NCBI RefSeq assembly: GCF_000730605.1 | Contig: NZ_BBIS01000003.1 | Location: forward strand, 155,862-219,861 | DNA: 64,000 nt | Source of the DNA: Pseudomonas monteilii NBRC 103158 = DSM 14164 | GTDB taxonomy: Bacteria; Pseudomonadota; Gammaproteobacteria; Pseudomonadales; Pseudomonadaceae | Direction: 5' to 3' | Shown here: positions 20,629-28,913 of the stretch, one piece after another | How positions within the stretch are numbered: position 1 is the stretch's first letter | Layout of the letters: every line of letters begins with the position of its first letter | Translations under genes and position numbers: made by a program | The notes under the pieces: model-generated | Database searches by the model: none | What the model saw: only the letters and a program-made list of their open reading frames with translations | What the model was told of the DNA's origin: nothing

Positions 20629-20997
20629 TCACTCCAGATGTTCAGGCTTGATCGGATCGCCCGATTTCACATCGAGCTTTTCGCGAATATCGGCGAACAT
20701 GTAGTCATAGAGCTTGTGCGGCGAACTCAGGGTCTCGAATTTCTTCGGCGGCGCCAGATACGACTGTGCCTTGCGGGTCAGTTGCATGAGAAAGCTGGGC
20801 AACACCTGGTCCTTGGCGAGGAAGAACTTTTCTTCCACCGTTTTGCCTTCGATGCTGCCATGCATGTGGAACTGAATGCCTCTGCCTTCCTTGGGGTCAG
20901 ACACTGCCTCGTACTCGATGTTCAGGTCGTAGCTGTGGTCTGCCGCGTTCAGCGCAGTGCGCTCGATGTGTACATGACCGGGGTGGTACTGGGCCAT
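20629..20997 (-). CDS. DUF5064-like small protein trailing the arc operon
   Basis: 122 aa, start MAQYHPGHVHIERTALNAAD with GGAG before the ATG at 20995-20997. A soluble protein with alternating strands (YDLNIEYEAVSDPK, IQFHMHGSIEG) and a Lys/Pro-rich C-terminus; no signal peptide or catalytic motif is visible. It resembles the short Pseudomonas family labelled DUF5064. It lies 56 bp after arcC on the same strand, so it is probably part of the arginine-deiminase transcript. Function unknown. Confidence 0.8.
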   Translation of the reverse strand: MAQYHPGHVHIERTALNAADHSYDLNIEYEAVSDPKEGRGIQFHMHGSIEGKTVEEKFFLAKDQVLPSFLMQLTRKAQSYLAPPKKFETLSSPHKLYDYMFADIREKLDVKSGDPIKPEHLE

Positions 20998-21053
20998 GGC
21001 TAACTCCTCTGGAAGGTTGAAAATGGCGGGCGCCGGGCGCCCGCCCACTGCAA

Positions 21054-21983
21054 TCAACGGTAGCTGATCCCTGGCTTCGCGGTGGAGACCCGAGTGCCGG
21101 CAGTGCCTTTGACGATGTCCTCGATGTTCTCGAGCGAACTGATCACCGCCACTTTGCCGGTATTGCGGGCGAAGTCACTGGCAGCTTGCACCTTTGGCCC
21201 CATGGAGCCGGCAGCGAAGCCAAGCCGTTCGAGTTCGTCAGGGTGTGCCTGGGCGATGGCTTTTTGCGTAGGCTTGCCCCAGTCAATGTACGCCGCATCC
21301 ACGTCAGTGGCGATTATCAATAGGTCGGCATCCAGTTGCTCGGCCAGCAAAGCCGAGCACAGGTCCTTGTCGATCACCGCCTCGATGCCCTTGAGCTTGC
21401 GGTTTTCATCGTACATGGTGGGGATGCCACCACCGCCTGCGCAAATCACGATGCTGCTCTTTTCCAGCAGCCACTTGATCGGGCGGATTTCGAAGATGCG
21501 CTTGGGTTTGGGGCTGGCCACCACGCGGCGGTACTTGTCGCCGTCGGCCTTCACTACCCAGCCCTTTTCCTTGGCCAGCCGTTCGGCTTCGTCCTTGCTG
21601 TAGACCGGGCCGATGAACTTGGTGGGGTCTTTGAAGGCGGGGTCATTGGCGTCCACTTCCACCTGGGTCAGCAGGGTGGCGAATGGCACTTCGAAGGCCA
21701 GCAGGTTGCCCAGTTCCTGCTCGATCATGTAGCCGATCATGCCCTCGGTTTCAGCGCCCAGCACGTCCAGCGGGTAGGCCTCGTCGGGTTTGTAGGACAG
21801 TGCCTGAAGTGATAGCAGGCCAACCTGCGGGCCGTTGCCGTGGGCAATGACCAGCTCGTTGCCAGGGTGGATCTTGGCGATCTGTTCGGTGGCGGTGCGG
21901 ATATTGGCGCGCTGGTTCTCAGCGGTCATGGGCTCGCCGCGACGCAGCAGGGCGTTGCCGCCCAATGCAACAACGATACGCAT
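21054..21983 (-). CDS. arcC: Carbamate kinase
   Basis: 309 aa. The last step of the arginine deiminase pathway: carbamoyl phosphate plus ADP gives ATP, CO2 and ammonia. The amino-acid-kinase fold starts [20 protein letters not shown]; nucleotide and carbamate sites are in [12 protein letters not shown] (about 46) and [12 protein letters not shown] (about 207). It follows arcB by 81 bp; the gap holds a short REP-like hairpin. Confidence 0.96.
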   Translation of the reverse strand: MRIVVALGGNALLRRGEPMTAENQRANIRTATEQIAKIHPGNELVIAHGNGPQVGLLSLQALSYKPDEAYPLDVLGAETEGMIGYMIEQELGNLLAFEVPFATLLTQVEVDANDPAFKDPTKFIGPVYSKDEAERLAKEKGWVVKADGDKYRRVVASPKPKRIFEIRPIKWLLEKSSIVICAGGGGIPTMYDENRKLKGIEAVIDKDLCSALLAEQLDADLLIIATDVDAAYIDWGKPTQKAIAQAHPDELERLGFAAGSMGPKVQAASDFARNTGKVAVISSLENIEDIVKGTAGTRVSTAKPGISYR

Positions 21984-22028
21984 GGGGAATGTCCTTTGCG
22001 GATGAGGTAGCGCCTCGATCCTGCAGGC

Positions 22029-22042
22029 GCTGGCAAGCCAGC
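22029..22042. repeat. Short REP-like palindrome between arcB and arcC
   Basis: GCTGGCAAGCCAGC, a perfect 6-bp stem in the 81-bp arcB-arcC gap, with the flanking CCCCCACAGGA context common near Pseudomonas REP units. It might tune arcC expression relative to arcB. Confidence 0.5.
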
Positions 22043-22064
22043 CCCCACAGGAACGAGGTGGTTG

Positions 22065-23075
22065 TCAGAGGTCAGCCAGGGTCGACACCAGGATCGCCTT
22101 GATCGTGTGCATGCGGTTTTCCGCCTGCTCGAAGGCGATGCAGGCCGGCGACTCGAACACGTCGTCGGTCACTTCGATGCCGTTGGCCAGGTCCGGGTAC
22201 TGTGCGGCGATCTGCTTGCCTACCTTGGTTTCGGAGTTGTGGAACGCCGGCAGGCAGTGCATGAACTTGGTCCGCGGGTTGCCAGTGGACTTCATCAGCT
22301 GCGCATTCACCTGATAAGGCTTGAGCTGCTTGATGCGCTCGCCCCACGCCTCGATCGGCTCGCCCATCGACACCCACACGTCGGTGTGCACGAAGTCCAC
22401 ACCCTTGACCGCAGCAACCGGGTCTTCGGTGAGGGTGATGCGGGCGCCACTTTCTTCAGCGTACTTCTTGCAACGCTCGACCAGGTCATCATGCGGCCAC
22501 AGCGCCTTGGGTGCGGCGATGCGTACATCCATGCCAAGCTTGGCACCGATCAGCAGCAGTGAGTTGCCCATGTTGTTGCGGGCATCGCCCAGGTAGGCGT
22601 AGCTGATGTCATGCAGCGGCTTGTCGCTGTGCTCACGCATGGTCAGCACGTCGGCGATCATTTGCGTTGGGTGATATTCGTCAGTCAGGCCGTTGAACAC
22701 CGGCACGCCGGCAAACTTGGCCAGCTCTTCGACGATTTCCTGCTTGAAGCCACGGTACTCGATGGCATCGTACATGCGCCCGAGCACGCGGGCGGTGTCT
22801 TTCATGCTCTCTTTGTGGCCAATCTGCGAGGAATTGGGGTCGATGTAGGTAACGTTGGCGCCCTGGTCATAAGCTGCCACTTCGAACGCGCAGCGGGTAC
22901 GGGTGGAGGTTTTTTCGAAGATCAGGGCGATGTTGTTGCCCTTCAGGTGCTGCTGCTCGGTGCCGGTGTACTTGGCGCGCTTCAGGTCGCGGGACAGGTC
23001 CAGCAGGTAGCGCAACTCGCGCGTGGTGTGGTGTTCCAGGCTGAGCAGGTTGCGGTTGTGAATGTTGAACGCCAT
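22065..23075 (-). CDS. arcB: Ornithine carbamoyltransferase, catabolic
   Basis: 336 aa. In the arginine deiminase pathway it works backwards, splitting citrulline with phosphate into ornithine and carbamoyl phosphate. The carbamoyl-phosphate motif STRTR is at 57-61 and the ornithine-site motif HCLPAFH near the C-terminal third. Length and the start [17 protein letters not shown] match the catabolic arcB type rather than the shorter anabolic argF type. ATG 23073-23075 with AAGGAG upstream; ten more in-frame codons upstream are unlikely to be used. It sits between arcA and arcC. Confidence 0.96.
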   Translation of the reverse strand: MAFNIHNRNLLSLEHHTTRELRYLLDLSRDLKRAKYTGTEQQHLKGNNIALIFEKTSTRTRCAFEVAAYDQGANVTYIDPNSSQIGHKESMKDTARVLGRMYDAIEYRGFKQEIVEELAKFAGVPVFNGLTDEYHPTQMIADVLTMREHSDKPLHDISYAYLGDARNNMGNSLLLIGAKLGMDVRIAAPKALWPHDDLVERCKKYAEESGARITLTEDPVAAVKGVDFVHTDVWVSMGEPIEAWGERIKQLKPYQVNAQLMKSTGNPRTKFMHCLPAFHNSETKVGKQIAAQYPDLANGIEVTDDVFESPACIAFEQAENRMHTIKAILVSTLADL

Positions 23076-23144
23076 GACTTTTCTCCTTGGGTTTGGTGAA
23101 CGCACCGGCCGCCGCTTTGTGAGGGCGGCCGGGGGTAATGGGCG

Positions 23145-24398
23145 TTAGTAATCGATAGGGTCGCGCACAATTGGGCAGGTCATGCAGTGGCCGCCGCCAC
23201 GGCCCCGGCCCAGTTCGCCGGCGCTGATGGTGATGACCTCGATACCCGCCTTGCGCAGCAGGGTATTGGTGTAGGTGTTGCGGTCGTAGCCGATGACCAC
23301 ACCCGGCTCGATGGCCACCACGTTGTTGCCGTCATCCCACTGTTCGCGCTCGGCGGCGAAGCTGTTGCCGCCGGTCTCGACCACGCGCAGCTTGACCCCC
23401 AGTTGCTCGCCCACCACTTCGATGAACGACTTGTTGATGCGGCGAACGTCCATGCCGTACGGCTTGCCTTCGTCCGGGCGGATGATGAACGGCACGATCT
23501 CTTTCACCACTTCCGGGAAGACCGTGACCAGGTCGCGGTCGCAGAAGCTGAACACGGTGTCCAGGTGCATGGCGGCGCGGGACTTCGGCAGGCCGGCGAC
23601 GATCACTTCCTTGACGGCGCCCTTGGCAAACAGGTTCTGTGCCAGCTGGCCGATGGCCTGGCGCGAGGTGCGCTCGCCCATGCCGATGAGCACGATACCT
23701 TTGCCGATCGGCATCACGTCACCGCCTTCGAGGGTGGCATTGCCGTGGTCTTTGTCAGGGTCGCCGTACCACACCTGGAAGTCGGCGCCGGTGAACTCCT
23801 TGTGGAACTTGTAGATGGCTGTGGTCAGCAGGGTTTCCTGACGTCGCGCCGGCCAGTACATCGGGTTCAGCGTCACGCCACCGTAGATCCAGCAGGTGGT
23901 GTCGCGGGTGAACTGGGTGTTGGGCAGTGGCGGCAGGATGAAGCTGGAATGGCCCAGGTAGTCGTTGTACATCTTGACCACGTCGGCGCCTTCACTCTGC
24001 GGCAGGTCCTGGCCGGCCACGCCGCCGATCAGGAATTCGGCCAGGTGGCGCGGTTCGAGACTTTCCAGCCAGCTGCGTACTTCGTTGGTCAGGCCCACAC
24101 CGACGGTGTCGGGGGTGATCTTGCGGTCGAGGATCCACTTCAGCGCTTCGGGTTGTTGGACGATTTCGGTCAGCAGGTTGTGCATCTCCAGCACATCCAC
24201 ACCACGCTCACGCATCTTGGTGACGAAGTCGAAATGGTCACGCTTGGCCTGGTCGACCCAGATCACGTCGTCGAACAGCAGCTCGTCACAGTTGCTCGGC
24301 GTCAGGCGCTTGTGCGCCAGGCCCGGCGAGCAAACCATCACTTTGCGCAGTTTGCCGGCTTCGGAGTGGACACCGTACTTCTGTTTTTCAGCGGACAT
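23145..24398 (-). CDS. arcA: Arginine deiminase
   Basis: 417 aa. Hydrolyses arginine to citrulline and ammonia. The catalytic cysteine is C405 in [14 protein letters not shown], with the His/Asp partners in [10 protein letters not shown] and MHLDTVFSF. The start [20 protein letters not shown] has a GGAGGAAT ribosome site. Part of arcDABC; 69 bp before arcB. The pathway supports ATP supply without oxygen and, in some strains, arginine use and acid tolerance. Confidence 0.97.
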   Translation of the reverse strand: MSAEKQKYGVHSEAGKLRKVMVCSPGLAHKRLTPSNCDELLFDDVIWVDQAKRDHFDFVTKMRERGVDVLEMHNLLTEIVQQPEALKWILDRKITPDTVGVGLTNEVRSWLESLEPRHLAEFLIGGVAGQDLPQSEGADVVKMYNDYLGHSSFILPPLPNTQFTRDTTCWIYGGVTLNPMYWPARRQETLLTTAIYKFHKEFTGADFQVWYGDPDKDHGNATLEGGDVMPIGKGIVLIGMGERTSRQAIGQLAQNLFAKGAVKEVIVAGLPKSRAAMHLDTVFSFCDRDLVTVFPEVVKEIVPFIIRPDEGKPYGMDVRRINKSFIEVVGEQLGVKLRVVETGGNSFAAEREQWDDGNNVVAIEPGVVIGYDRNTYTNTLLRKAGIEVITISAGELGRGRGGGHCMTCPIVRDPIDY

Positions 24399-24431
24399 GG
24401 TTTCATTCCTCCAATTGAACGAAGACGTGGG

Positions 24432-25859
24432 TCAAAGGGTCAGGAAGCCGTCGTACAGGCCGAAGGCTGCCACCAGGGCGCCGATGACCACGGCTGCGAA
24501 GATCAGTTTTTCCACGTTGGTGAAGACAGGTTGGCCTACCTCACGCTTGGCCTTGGCGAACAGGATGGCGCCAGGTGCGTAGAGCAGGGCCGAGAGCAGC
24601 AGGTATTTCACGCCGCCGGCGTACAGCAGCCAGATGGCGTACAGCAGGGCGATACCGCCGATGATCAGGTCTTTCTTGCGTTCGGCCAGGGCTTGTTCGT
24701 AGGTTTCGCTGCGCAGTGCCAGCAAGAAGGCGTAGGCCGCCGACCACAGGTAAGGCACCAGGATCATCGAGGTGGCGAGGTAGATCAGCGACAGGTAGGT
24801 GCTGTTGGAGAACAGCGTGATCACCAGGAAGATCTGCACCATGGCGTTGGTCAGCCACAGGGCGTTGGCCGGCACCTGGTTGGCGTTTTCGCGGCGCAGG
24901 AACTCCGGCATGGTGTGGTCCTTGGCGGCGGCGAACATGATCTCGGCGCACAGCAGCACCCACGACAGCAGGGCCCCCAGCAGCGAGATGATCAGGCCGA
25001 CGCTGATCAGCACCGCACCCCAGTGGCCGACCACATGTTCCAGCACGGCCGCCATCGACGGGTTCTGCAGCTTGGCCAGCTCTGGTTGGGTCATGATGCC
25101 CAGCGACAGCACGTTGACCAGCACCAGGAACAGCAACACGGTGACGAAGCCGATGACCGTGGCCTTGCCCACGTCAGAGCGTTTTTCCGCCCGGGACGAG
25201 AAGATGCTCGCACCCTCGATGCCGATGAACACCCACACGGTGACCAGCATCATGTTGCGCACTTGGTTCATCACGCTGCCAAGCTCTGGTGTGCCTACGG
25301 CCCAGATGTCGGCGCTGAAGATGTCGAGCCTGAAGGCGAACAGGCAGATCAGTGCGAACAGCACCAGCGGCACCACTTTGGCCACGGTGGTGACCAGGTT
25401 GATGAACGCTGCTTCCTTGATGCCGCGCAGCACCAGGAAGTGCACCGCCCACAACAGGATCGATGCGCCAATGATGGCGGCCGGCGTGTTGCCTTCACCG
25501 AAGATCGGGAAGAAGTACCCCAAGGTACTGAACAGCAACACGAAGTAGCCGACGTTGCCCAGCCAGGCACTGATCCAGTAGCCCCAGGCCGAGGAAAAGC
25601 CCATGTAGTCGCCGAAACCGGCCTTGGCGTAGGCATACACCCCGCCATCCAGGTCAGGCTTGCGGTTGGCCAGGGTCTGGAACACGAAGGCCAGTGTCAG
25701 CATGCCGACGGCGGTGATGCCCCAGCCAATCAACACCGCACCAACGCCTGCGCTGGCGGCCATGTTTTGCGGCAGCGAGAAGATCCCGCCGCCAATCATC
25801 GAACCGACAACAAGTGCAACTAGCGCGCCGAGCTTTAGTTTTCCGGATGAATCAGACAT
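24432..25859 (-). CDS. arcD: Arginine/ornithine antiporter ArcD
   Basis: 475 aa, APC-superfamily transporter with about 12-13 membrane helices. It brings in arginine and exports ornithine, so the pathway runs without energy cost. The first helix GALVALVVGSMIGGGIFSLP carries the GxGxGI-type substrate loop of amino-acid/polyamine exchangers. It is the first gene of the arc operon, 33 bp before arcA. The leader region contains an Anr/FNR-like dyad at 25919-25934. A close full-length paralogue lies divergently at 26287. Confidence 0.93.
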   Translation of the reverse strand: MSDSSGKLKLGALVALVVGSMIGGGIFSLPQNMAASAGVGAVLIGWGITAVGMLTLAFVFQTLANRKPDLDGGVYAYAKAGFGDYMGFSSAWGYWISAWLGNVGYFVLLFSTLGYFFPIFGEGNTPAAIIGASILLWAVHFLVLRGIKEAAFINLVTTVAKVVPLVLFALICLFAFRLDIFSADIWAVGTPELGSVMNQVRNMMLVTVWVFIGIEGASIFSSRAEKRSDVGKATVIGFVTVLLFLVLVNVLSLGIMTQPELAKLQNPSMAAVLEHVVGHWGAVLISVGLIISLLGALLSWVLLCAEIMFAAAKDHTMPEFLRRENANQVPANALWLTNAMVQIFLVITLFSNSTYLSLIYLATSMILVPYLWSAAYAFLLALRSETYEQALAERKKDLIIGGIALLYAIWLLYAGGVKYLLLSALLYAPGAILFAKAKREVGQPVFTNVEKLIFAAVVIGALVAAFGLYDGFLTL

Positions 25860-26286
25860 TTAACAACTCCTGCCAGGAGAAAGTTGACATCAGCATAAAT
25901 CTGACGCCTTTGCCGTACGCTGACTTGTGTCAGCTTATGGCTACGTGAAGGTGACTTCACGGGTGCTCCTGGAGAGTGCCGACAGCTTAAGCTGCAGGCA
26001 TTGCGCGCTGGCACCTCCATGTCGTTCTAGAGCAAACGCTCTGTTCAGCCTGCGATGCTTGAAGCTAGCCGCTTTTGCCGCTTTCGCAAATTTTTCACAA
26101 GAATTTCGAGTTTTATCAGTTTCTTTTCTAGTCGCCGCGCAGCTGCTAATTTTTACAGGGTAGGTGCATAGACAAAGCAGTTATTAGTGCTATAGCTTCA
26201 ATGCCAAGCTTCATTATAAGTAACAGCACTTATATGGCCCGCAACGCTGTTTCAAATGCGTGACAGTGCAGGAAAAAGGGAGGCTC
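25860..26286. other. 427-bp divergent region between the two arcD genes
   Basis: No supported gene. The left part holds the probable Anr-controlled arc promoter, a perfect GTGAAG-GTGA-CTTCAC dyad (25945-25960) and the palindrome CAGCTTAAGCTG (25984-25995). The right half, about 26060-26260, is strongly AT-rich compared with the rest of the window and should hold the promoter of the second antiporter. A TTATAAG sequence near 26213 is a possible -10. Confidence 0.6.
25919..25934 (-). promoter_or_regulatory. Anr/FNR-like box of the arc operon
   Basis: GCTGAC-TTGT-GTCAGC, a perfect dyad; the inner CTGAC-N4-GTCAG differs from TTGAT-N4-ATCAA at the outer positions. Its centre (25926.5) lies about 40 bp from a start site predicted by an AT-rich -10 (GATTTATGC leftward, near 25894-25901), the normal class II FNR position. 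Known biology: Anr drives arc operons in Pseudomonas under low oxygen. Confidence 0.55.
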
Positions 26287-27714
26287 ATGAGCGAACCGGG
26301 ACAGAAGCTGCGCCTGGGCGCGCTGATCGCGCTGGTGGTCGGCTCGATGATTGGTGGCGGGATCTTCTCGCTGCCGCAGAACATGGCGGCGCGTGCCGAT
26401 GTAGGGGCGGTGTTGATTGGCTGGGGCATCACGGCTGTCGGTATGCTGGCGCTGGCCTTCGTGTTCCAGACCCTGGCCAACCGCAAACCGGAGCTCGATT
26501 CGGGGGTGTACGCCTACGCCAAGGCGGGCTTCGGTGAATACATGGGCTTCTCCTCGGCCTGGGGTTACTGGATCAGCGCCTGGCTGGGTAACGTCGGTTA
26601 CTTCGTACTGCTGTTCAGCACCCTGGGCTTTTACTTTCCGGTGTTTGGCGAAGGCAACACGCCAATCGCCATCGGCTGTGCCTCGCTGCTGCTGTGGGCG
26701 GTGCATTTCCTGGTGCTGCGCGGCATCAAGGAGGCAGCGTTCATCAACCAGGTGACCACCGTGGCCAAGGTGGTGCCATTGCTGATGTTCGTGGTGATTG
26801 CTGCGTTTGCCTTCCGCGCCGATATCTTCACCCGGGATATCTGGGGCATGAGCAACCCGCAGTTCGGCAGCGTGCTGGAGCAGGTGCGCAACATGATGCT
26901 GGTGACCGTGTTCGTGTTCATCGGTATCGAGGGGGCCAGCGTGTATTCCGGGCGCGCCGAGCGCCGTTCGGACGTGGGTAAGGCTACGGTCATCGGTTTT
27001 CTCGGTGTGCTGGCGTTGCTGGTGCTGGTCAACGTGTTGTCGCTGGGGGTGATGACCCAGCCAGAACTGGCCGGGCTGCAGAACCCCTCACTGGCCTCGG
27101 TGCTGGAGCACATTGTTGGCCCTTGGGGCGCGTTGCTGATCAGCCTCGGGCTGGCGGTGTCATTGCTCGGTGCCTTGCTGTCCTGGGCGCTGCTGTGCGC
27201 CGAGATTCTGTACGCCACGGCGCGGGACAAGACCATGCCGCGCTTTCTGGCCAAGGAAAACGCCAACCATGTGCCGGCCAACGCCCTGTGGCTGACCAAC
27301 TGCATGATCCAGGGCTTCCTGTTGATCACGCTGTTCTCGGCCGGTACGTACACCAGCCTGATCTATCTGGCTTCTTCGATGATACTGGTGCCCTACCTGT
27401 GGTCGGCGGCTTATGCCGTGCTGCTGGCGGGGCGTGGGGAAACCTACGCCGGGCAACCGGGCCTGCGCCGCAAGGACCTGCTGGTGGCGCTGGTTGCCCT
27501 GCTGTATGCCGTTTGGCTGCTGTACGCGGGGGGGCTGAAGTACCTGCTACTTTCTGCGCTGTTGTACGCACCCGGTGTGATCCTGTTCGCCAGGGCCAAG
27601 CATGAGCAGGGGCAGACCTTGTTCACCACCTGGGAAAAGCTGATTTTTGCTGCCGTGCTTGTGGGTGCTGCGCTGGCGGCCTACGCCTTGTATTCAGGGC
27701 TGCTGAGCTTGTGA
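26287..27714 (+). CDS. Second arginine/ornithine antiporter-like protein (ArcD paralogue)
   Basis: 475 aa, the same length as ArcD and highly similar throughout (GQKLRLGALIALVVGSMIGG, FGEYMGFSSAWGYWISAWLG, MILVPYLWSAAYA). Around 12-13 membrane helices. The ATG at 26287 has GGGAGG 3 bases before it; nine upstream in-frame codons are unlikely to be used. It is divergent from arcD and has its own AT-rich upstream region. It could be a second arginine/ornithine exchanger with different control, or carry another basic amino acid or diamine. Its stop overlaps the convergent DUF454 gene by 21 bp. Confidence 0.88.
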   Translation: MSEPGQKLRLGALIALVVGSMIGGGIFSLPQNMAARADVGAVLIGWGITAVGMLALAFVFQTLANRKPELDSGVYAYAKAGFGEYMGFSSAWGYWISAWLGNVGYFVLLFSTLGFYFPVFGEGNTPIAIGCASLLLWAVHFLVLRGIKEAAFINQVTTVAKVVPLLMFVVIAAFAFRADIFTRDIWGMSNPQFGSVLEQVRNMMLVTVFVFIGIEGASVYSGRAERRSDVGKATVIGFLGVLALLVLVNVLSLGVMTQPELAGLQNPSLASVLEHIVGPWGALLISLGLAVSLLGALLSWALLCAEILYATARDKTMPRFLAKENANHVPANALWLTNCMIQGFLLITLFSAGTYTSLIYLASSMILVPYLWSAAYAVLLAGRGETYAGQPGLRRKDLLVALVALLYAVWLLYAGGLKYLLLSALLYAPGVILFARAKHEQGQTLFTTWEKLIFAAVLVGAALAAYALYSGLLSL

Positions 27715-28107
27715 CGGGGCAGGGCAGGCATGCTCCGGGCGCGACCAGATCCACAGGTTGCCCAGGGTCATGCCGGCGATGGCCAGGAACACCGGCCAGC
27801 GGTGTTCGAGAAAGGTCAGCATCAGGCCAGCACACAGCAGCATGCTGACGGTCGCGCTTACCTTGGCCCGGCGCTGGATCACCTTGCCATTGCGCCAGTT
27901 GTAAAGGATTGGCCCGAACAACCGATGGTTTTCCAGCCAGGCTGAAAGGCGTGGAGAGCTGCGCGTGGCAGCCCAGGCGGCCAGCAGGATGAACTCGGTG
28001 GTCGGCAAGCCGGGAATCACGATGGCGACCAGGCCCACGCCCAGGCTCACGTAAGCCAGTATTCCATACAGCAGGCGGGCGAGTTTGGTGCGGGCGGGTC
28101 GGGTCAT
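27694..28107 (-). CDS. DUF454 (YbaN-like) inner-membrane protein
   Basis: 137 aa. The N-terminal part LLYGILAYVSLGVGLVAIVIPGLPTTEFILLAAW is the DUF454 hallmark (IPGLPTTxF), followed by RSSPRLSAWLENHRLFGPIL and two more hydrophobic segments, then a polar Pro/Ala tail. About three to four membrane helices. Function unknown. It is convergent with the second arcD gene, overlapping its last 21 bases, and 54 bp downstream of the heme oxygenase gene on the same strand, so it may be co-transcribed with it. Confidence 0.85.
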   Translation of the reverse strand: MTRPARTKLARLLYGILAYVSLGVGLVAIVIPGLPTTEFILLAAWAATRSSPRLSAWLENHRLFGPILYNWRNGKVIQRRAKVSATVSMLLCAGLMLTFLEHRWPVFLAIAGMTLGNLWIWSRPEHACPAPSQAQQP

Positions 28108-28161
28108 GGTCTCACTGCATAAAACGGTGCGGCCACCGGAGGGGTGGCCGGTTACGGCGTA

Positions 28162-28755
28162 TCAAACCAGCGCGGCATCTGCAGCATAGGCGTGCTTGAG
28201 CAGCTCGGTGAAGCGTTCGAAGGCGGCAACTGCGCCGCGTTCGGCAGCGGCTTCCTCTTCGGCCGACAATGCCAGGCCATCGAGGATGCGGGTGAACTGC
28301 TTCCAGCCTTCGGCACGGCCACCGGCCGGTTCGCCCAGGTGGCGGGCACCGAAGCTGTCGGACAGTTCCAGGGCCACGGCACGCTTGATCAGAAACGCAG
28401 CGCCCAGTTTGGAGCCTTCGGAGACGAAGATCCAGCCCATTGCCTCACCCAGGCTCGGTTTGCCCAGGGCGCCTGGCACGGCTGCCGGTACTTCGGTGTC
28501 GAGGTCGGCGAGGTCCAGGCGGGCCTGATCGGCGCGGCAGCGCTCGGCCAGGTCGGGGACGATGGCGATCAGTTGCGGGTCGTTGTACAGGGCCTGCAAT
28601 TCAGACTGGAACAGGTACTGGGCAACGACGAAGCGGGCAAAGCTTTCGCGGCTGTCGAAGGGCGCATGGGATTTGACCAGGGCATCCAGTTCGGCGTGCG
28701 GGGCGTTGGTGATCTGGTTCAGGCGCTGGGAGCGCAGGGCTGGGCGTTCGGTCAT
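28162..28755 (-). CDS. hemO: Biliverdin-producing heme oxygenase (HemO/PigA type)
   Basis: 197 aa. Opens the heme ring to release iron, biliverdin and CO. The proximal His is probably H20 in TNAPHAELDALV, and the distal-helix segment GWIFVSEGSKLGAAFLIKRA with its Gly/Ser-rich stretch is the bacterial HemO signature. Length is typical. It lies downstream of the heme receptor gene on the same strand, separated by 158 bp with a large hairpin. Together they supply iron from imported heme. Regiospecificity (alpha or beta/delta) cannot be judged. Confidence 0.92.
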   Translation of the reverse strand: MTERPALRSQRLNQITNAPHAELDALVKSHAPFDSRESFARFVVAQYLFQSELQALYNDPQLIAIVPDLAERCRADQARLDLADLDTEVPAAVPGALGKPSLGEAMGWIFVSEGSKLGAAFLIKRAVALELSDSFGARHLGEPAGGRAEGWKQFTRILDGLALSAEEEAAAERGAVAAFERFTELLKHAYAADAALV

Positions 28756-28842
28756 GGGGGCAGTCCTTGGAAAAAGGGGCGTCTAGATACAAGACGAAAC
28801 AGCGGGGGCGGGACAGTAAAAAAACTGGGTTTTACTTGAGAG

Positions 28843-28902
28843 TTGCAGCGCCTGTGAGATTGAGCGCCGCGCGGGCGGCGCTCGATCTCACAGGCGCTGC
28901 AA
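28843..28902. repeat. Long inverted repeat, 28-bp arms, GAGCGCCGC core
   Basis: Arms 28843-28870 and 28875-28902 with one mismatch and a GCGG loop. The inner 15 bp of arm plus the loop are repeated at 33323-33356, so this is a dispersed palindromic element different from the GCGGGC REP type. It lies between hxuA-like and hemO, where it may end or stabilise the receptor transcript. Confidence 0.85.
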
Positions 28903-28913
28903 AACTAAAGGCC

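Noticed and set aside
23187..25823. 878-codon rightward open frame opposite arcA and arcD
   Set aside because: Spans two real genes and their gap on the other strand; composition rich in His, Gln and Asp, no recognisable domain.
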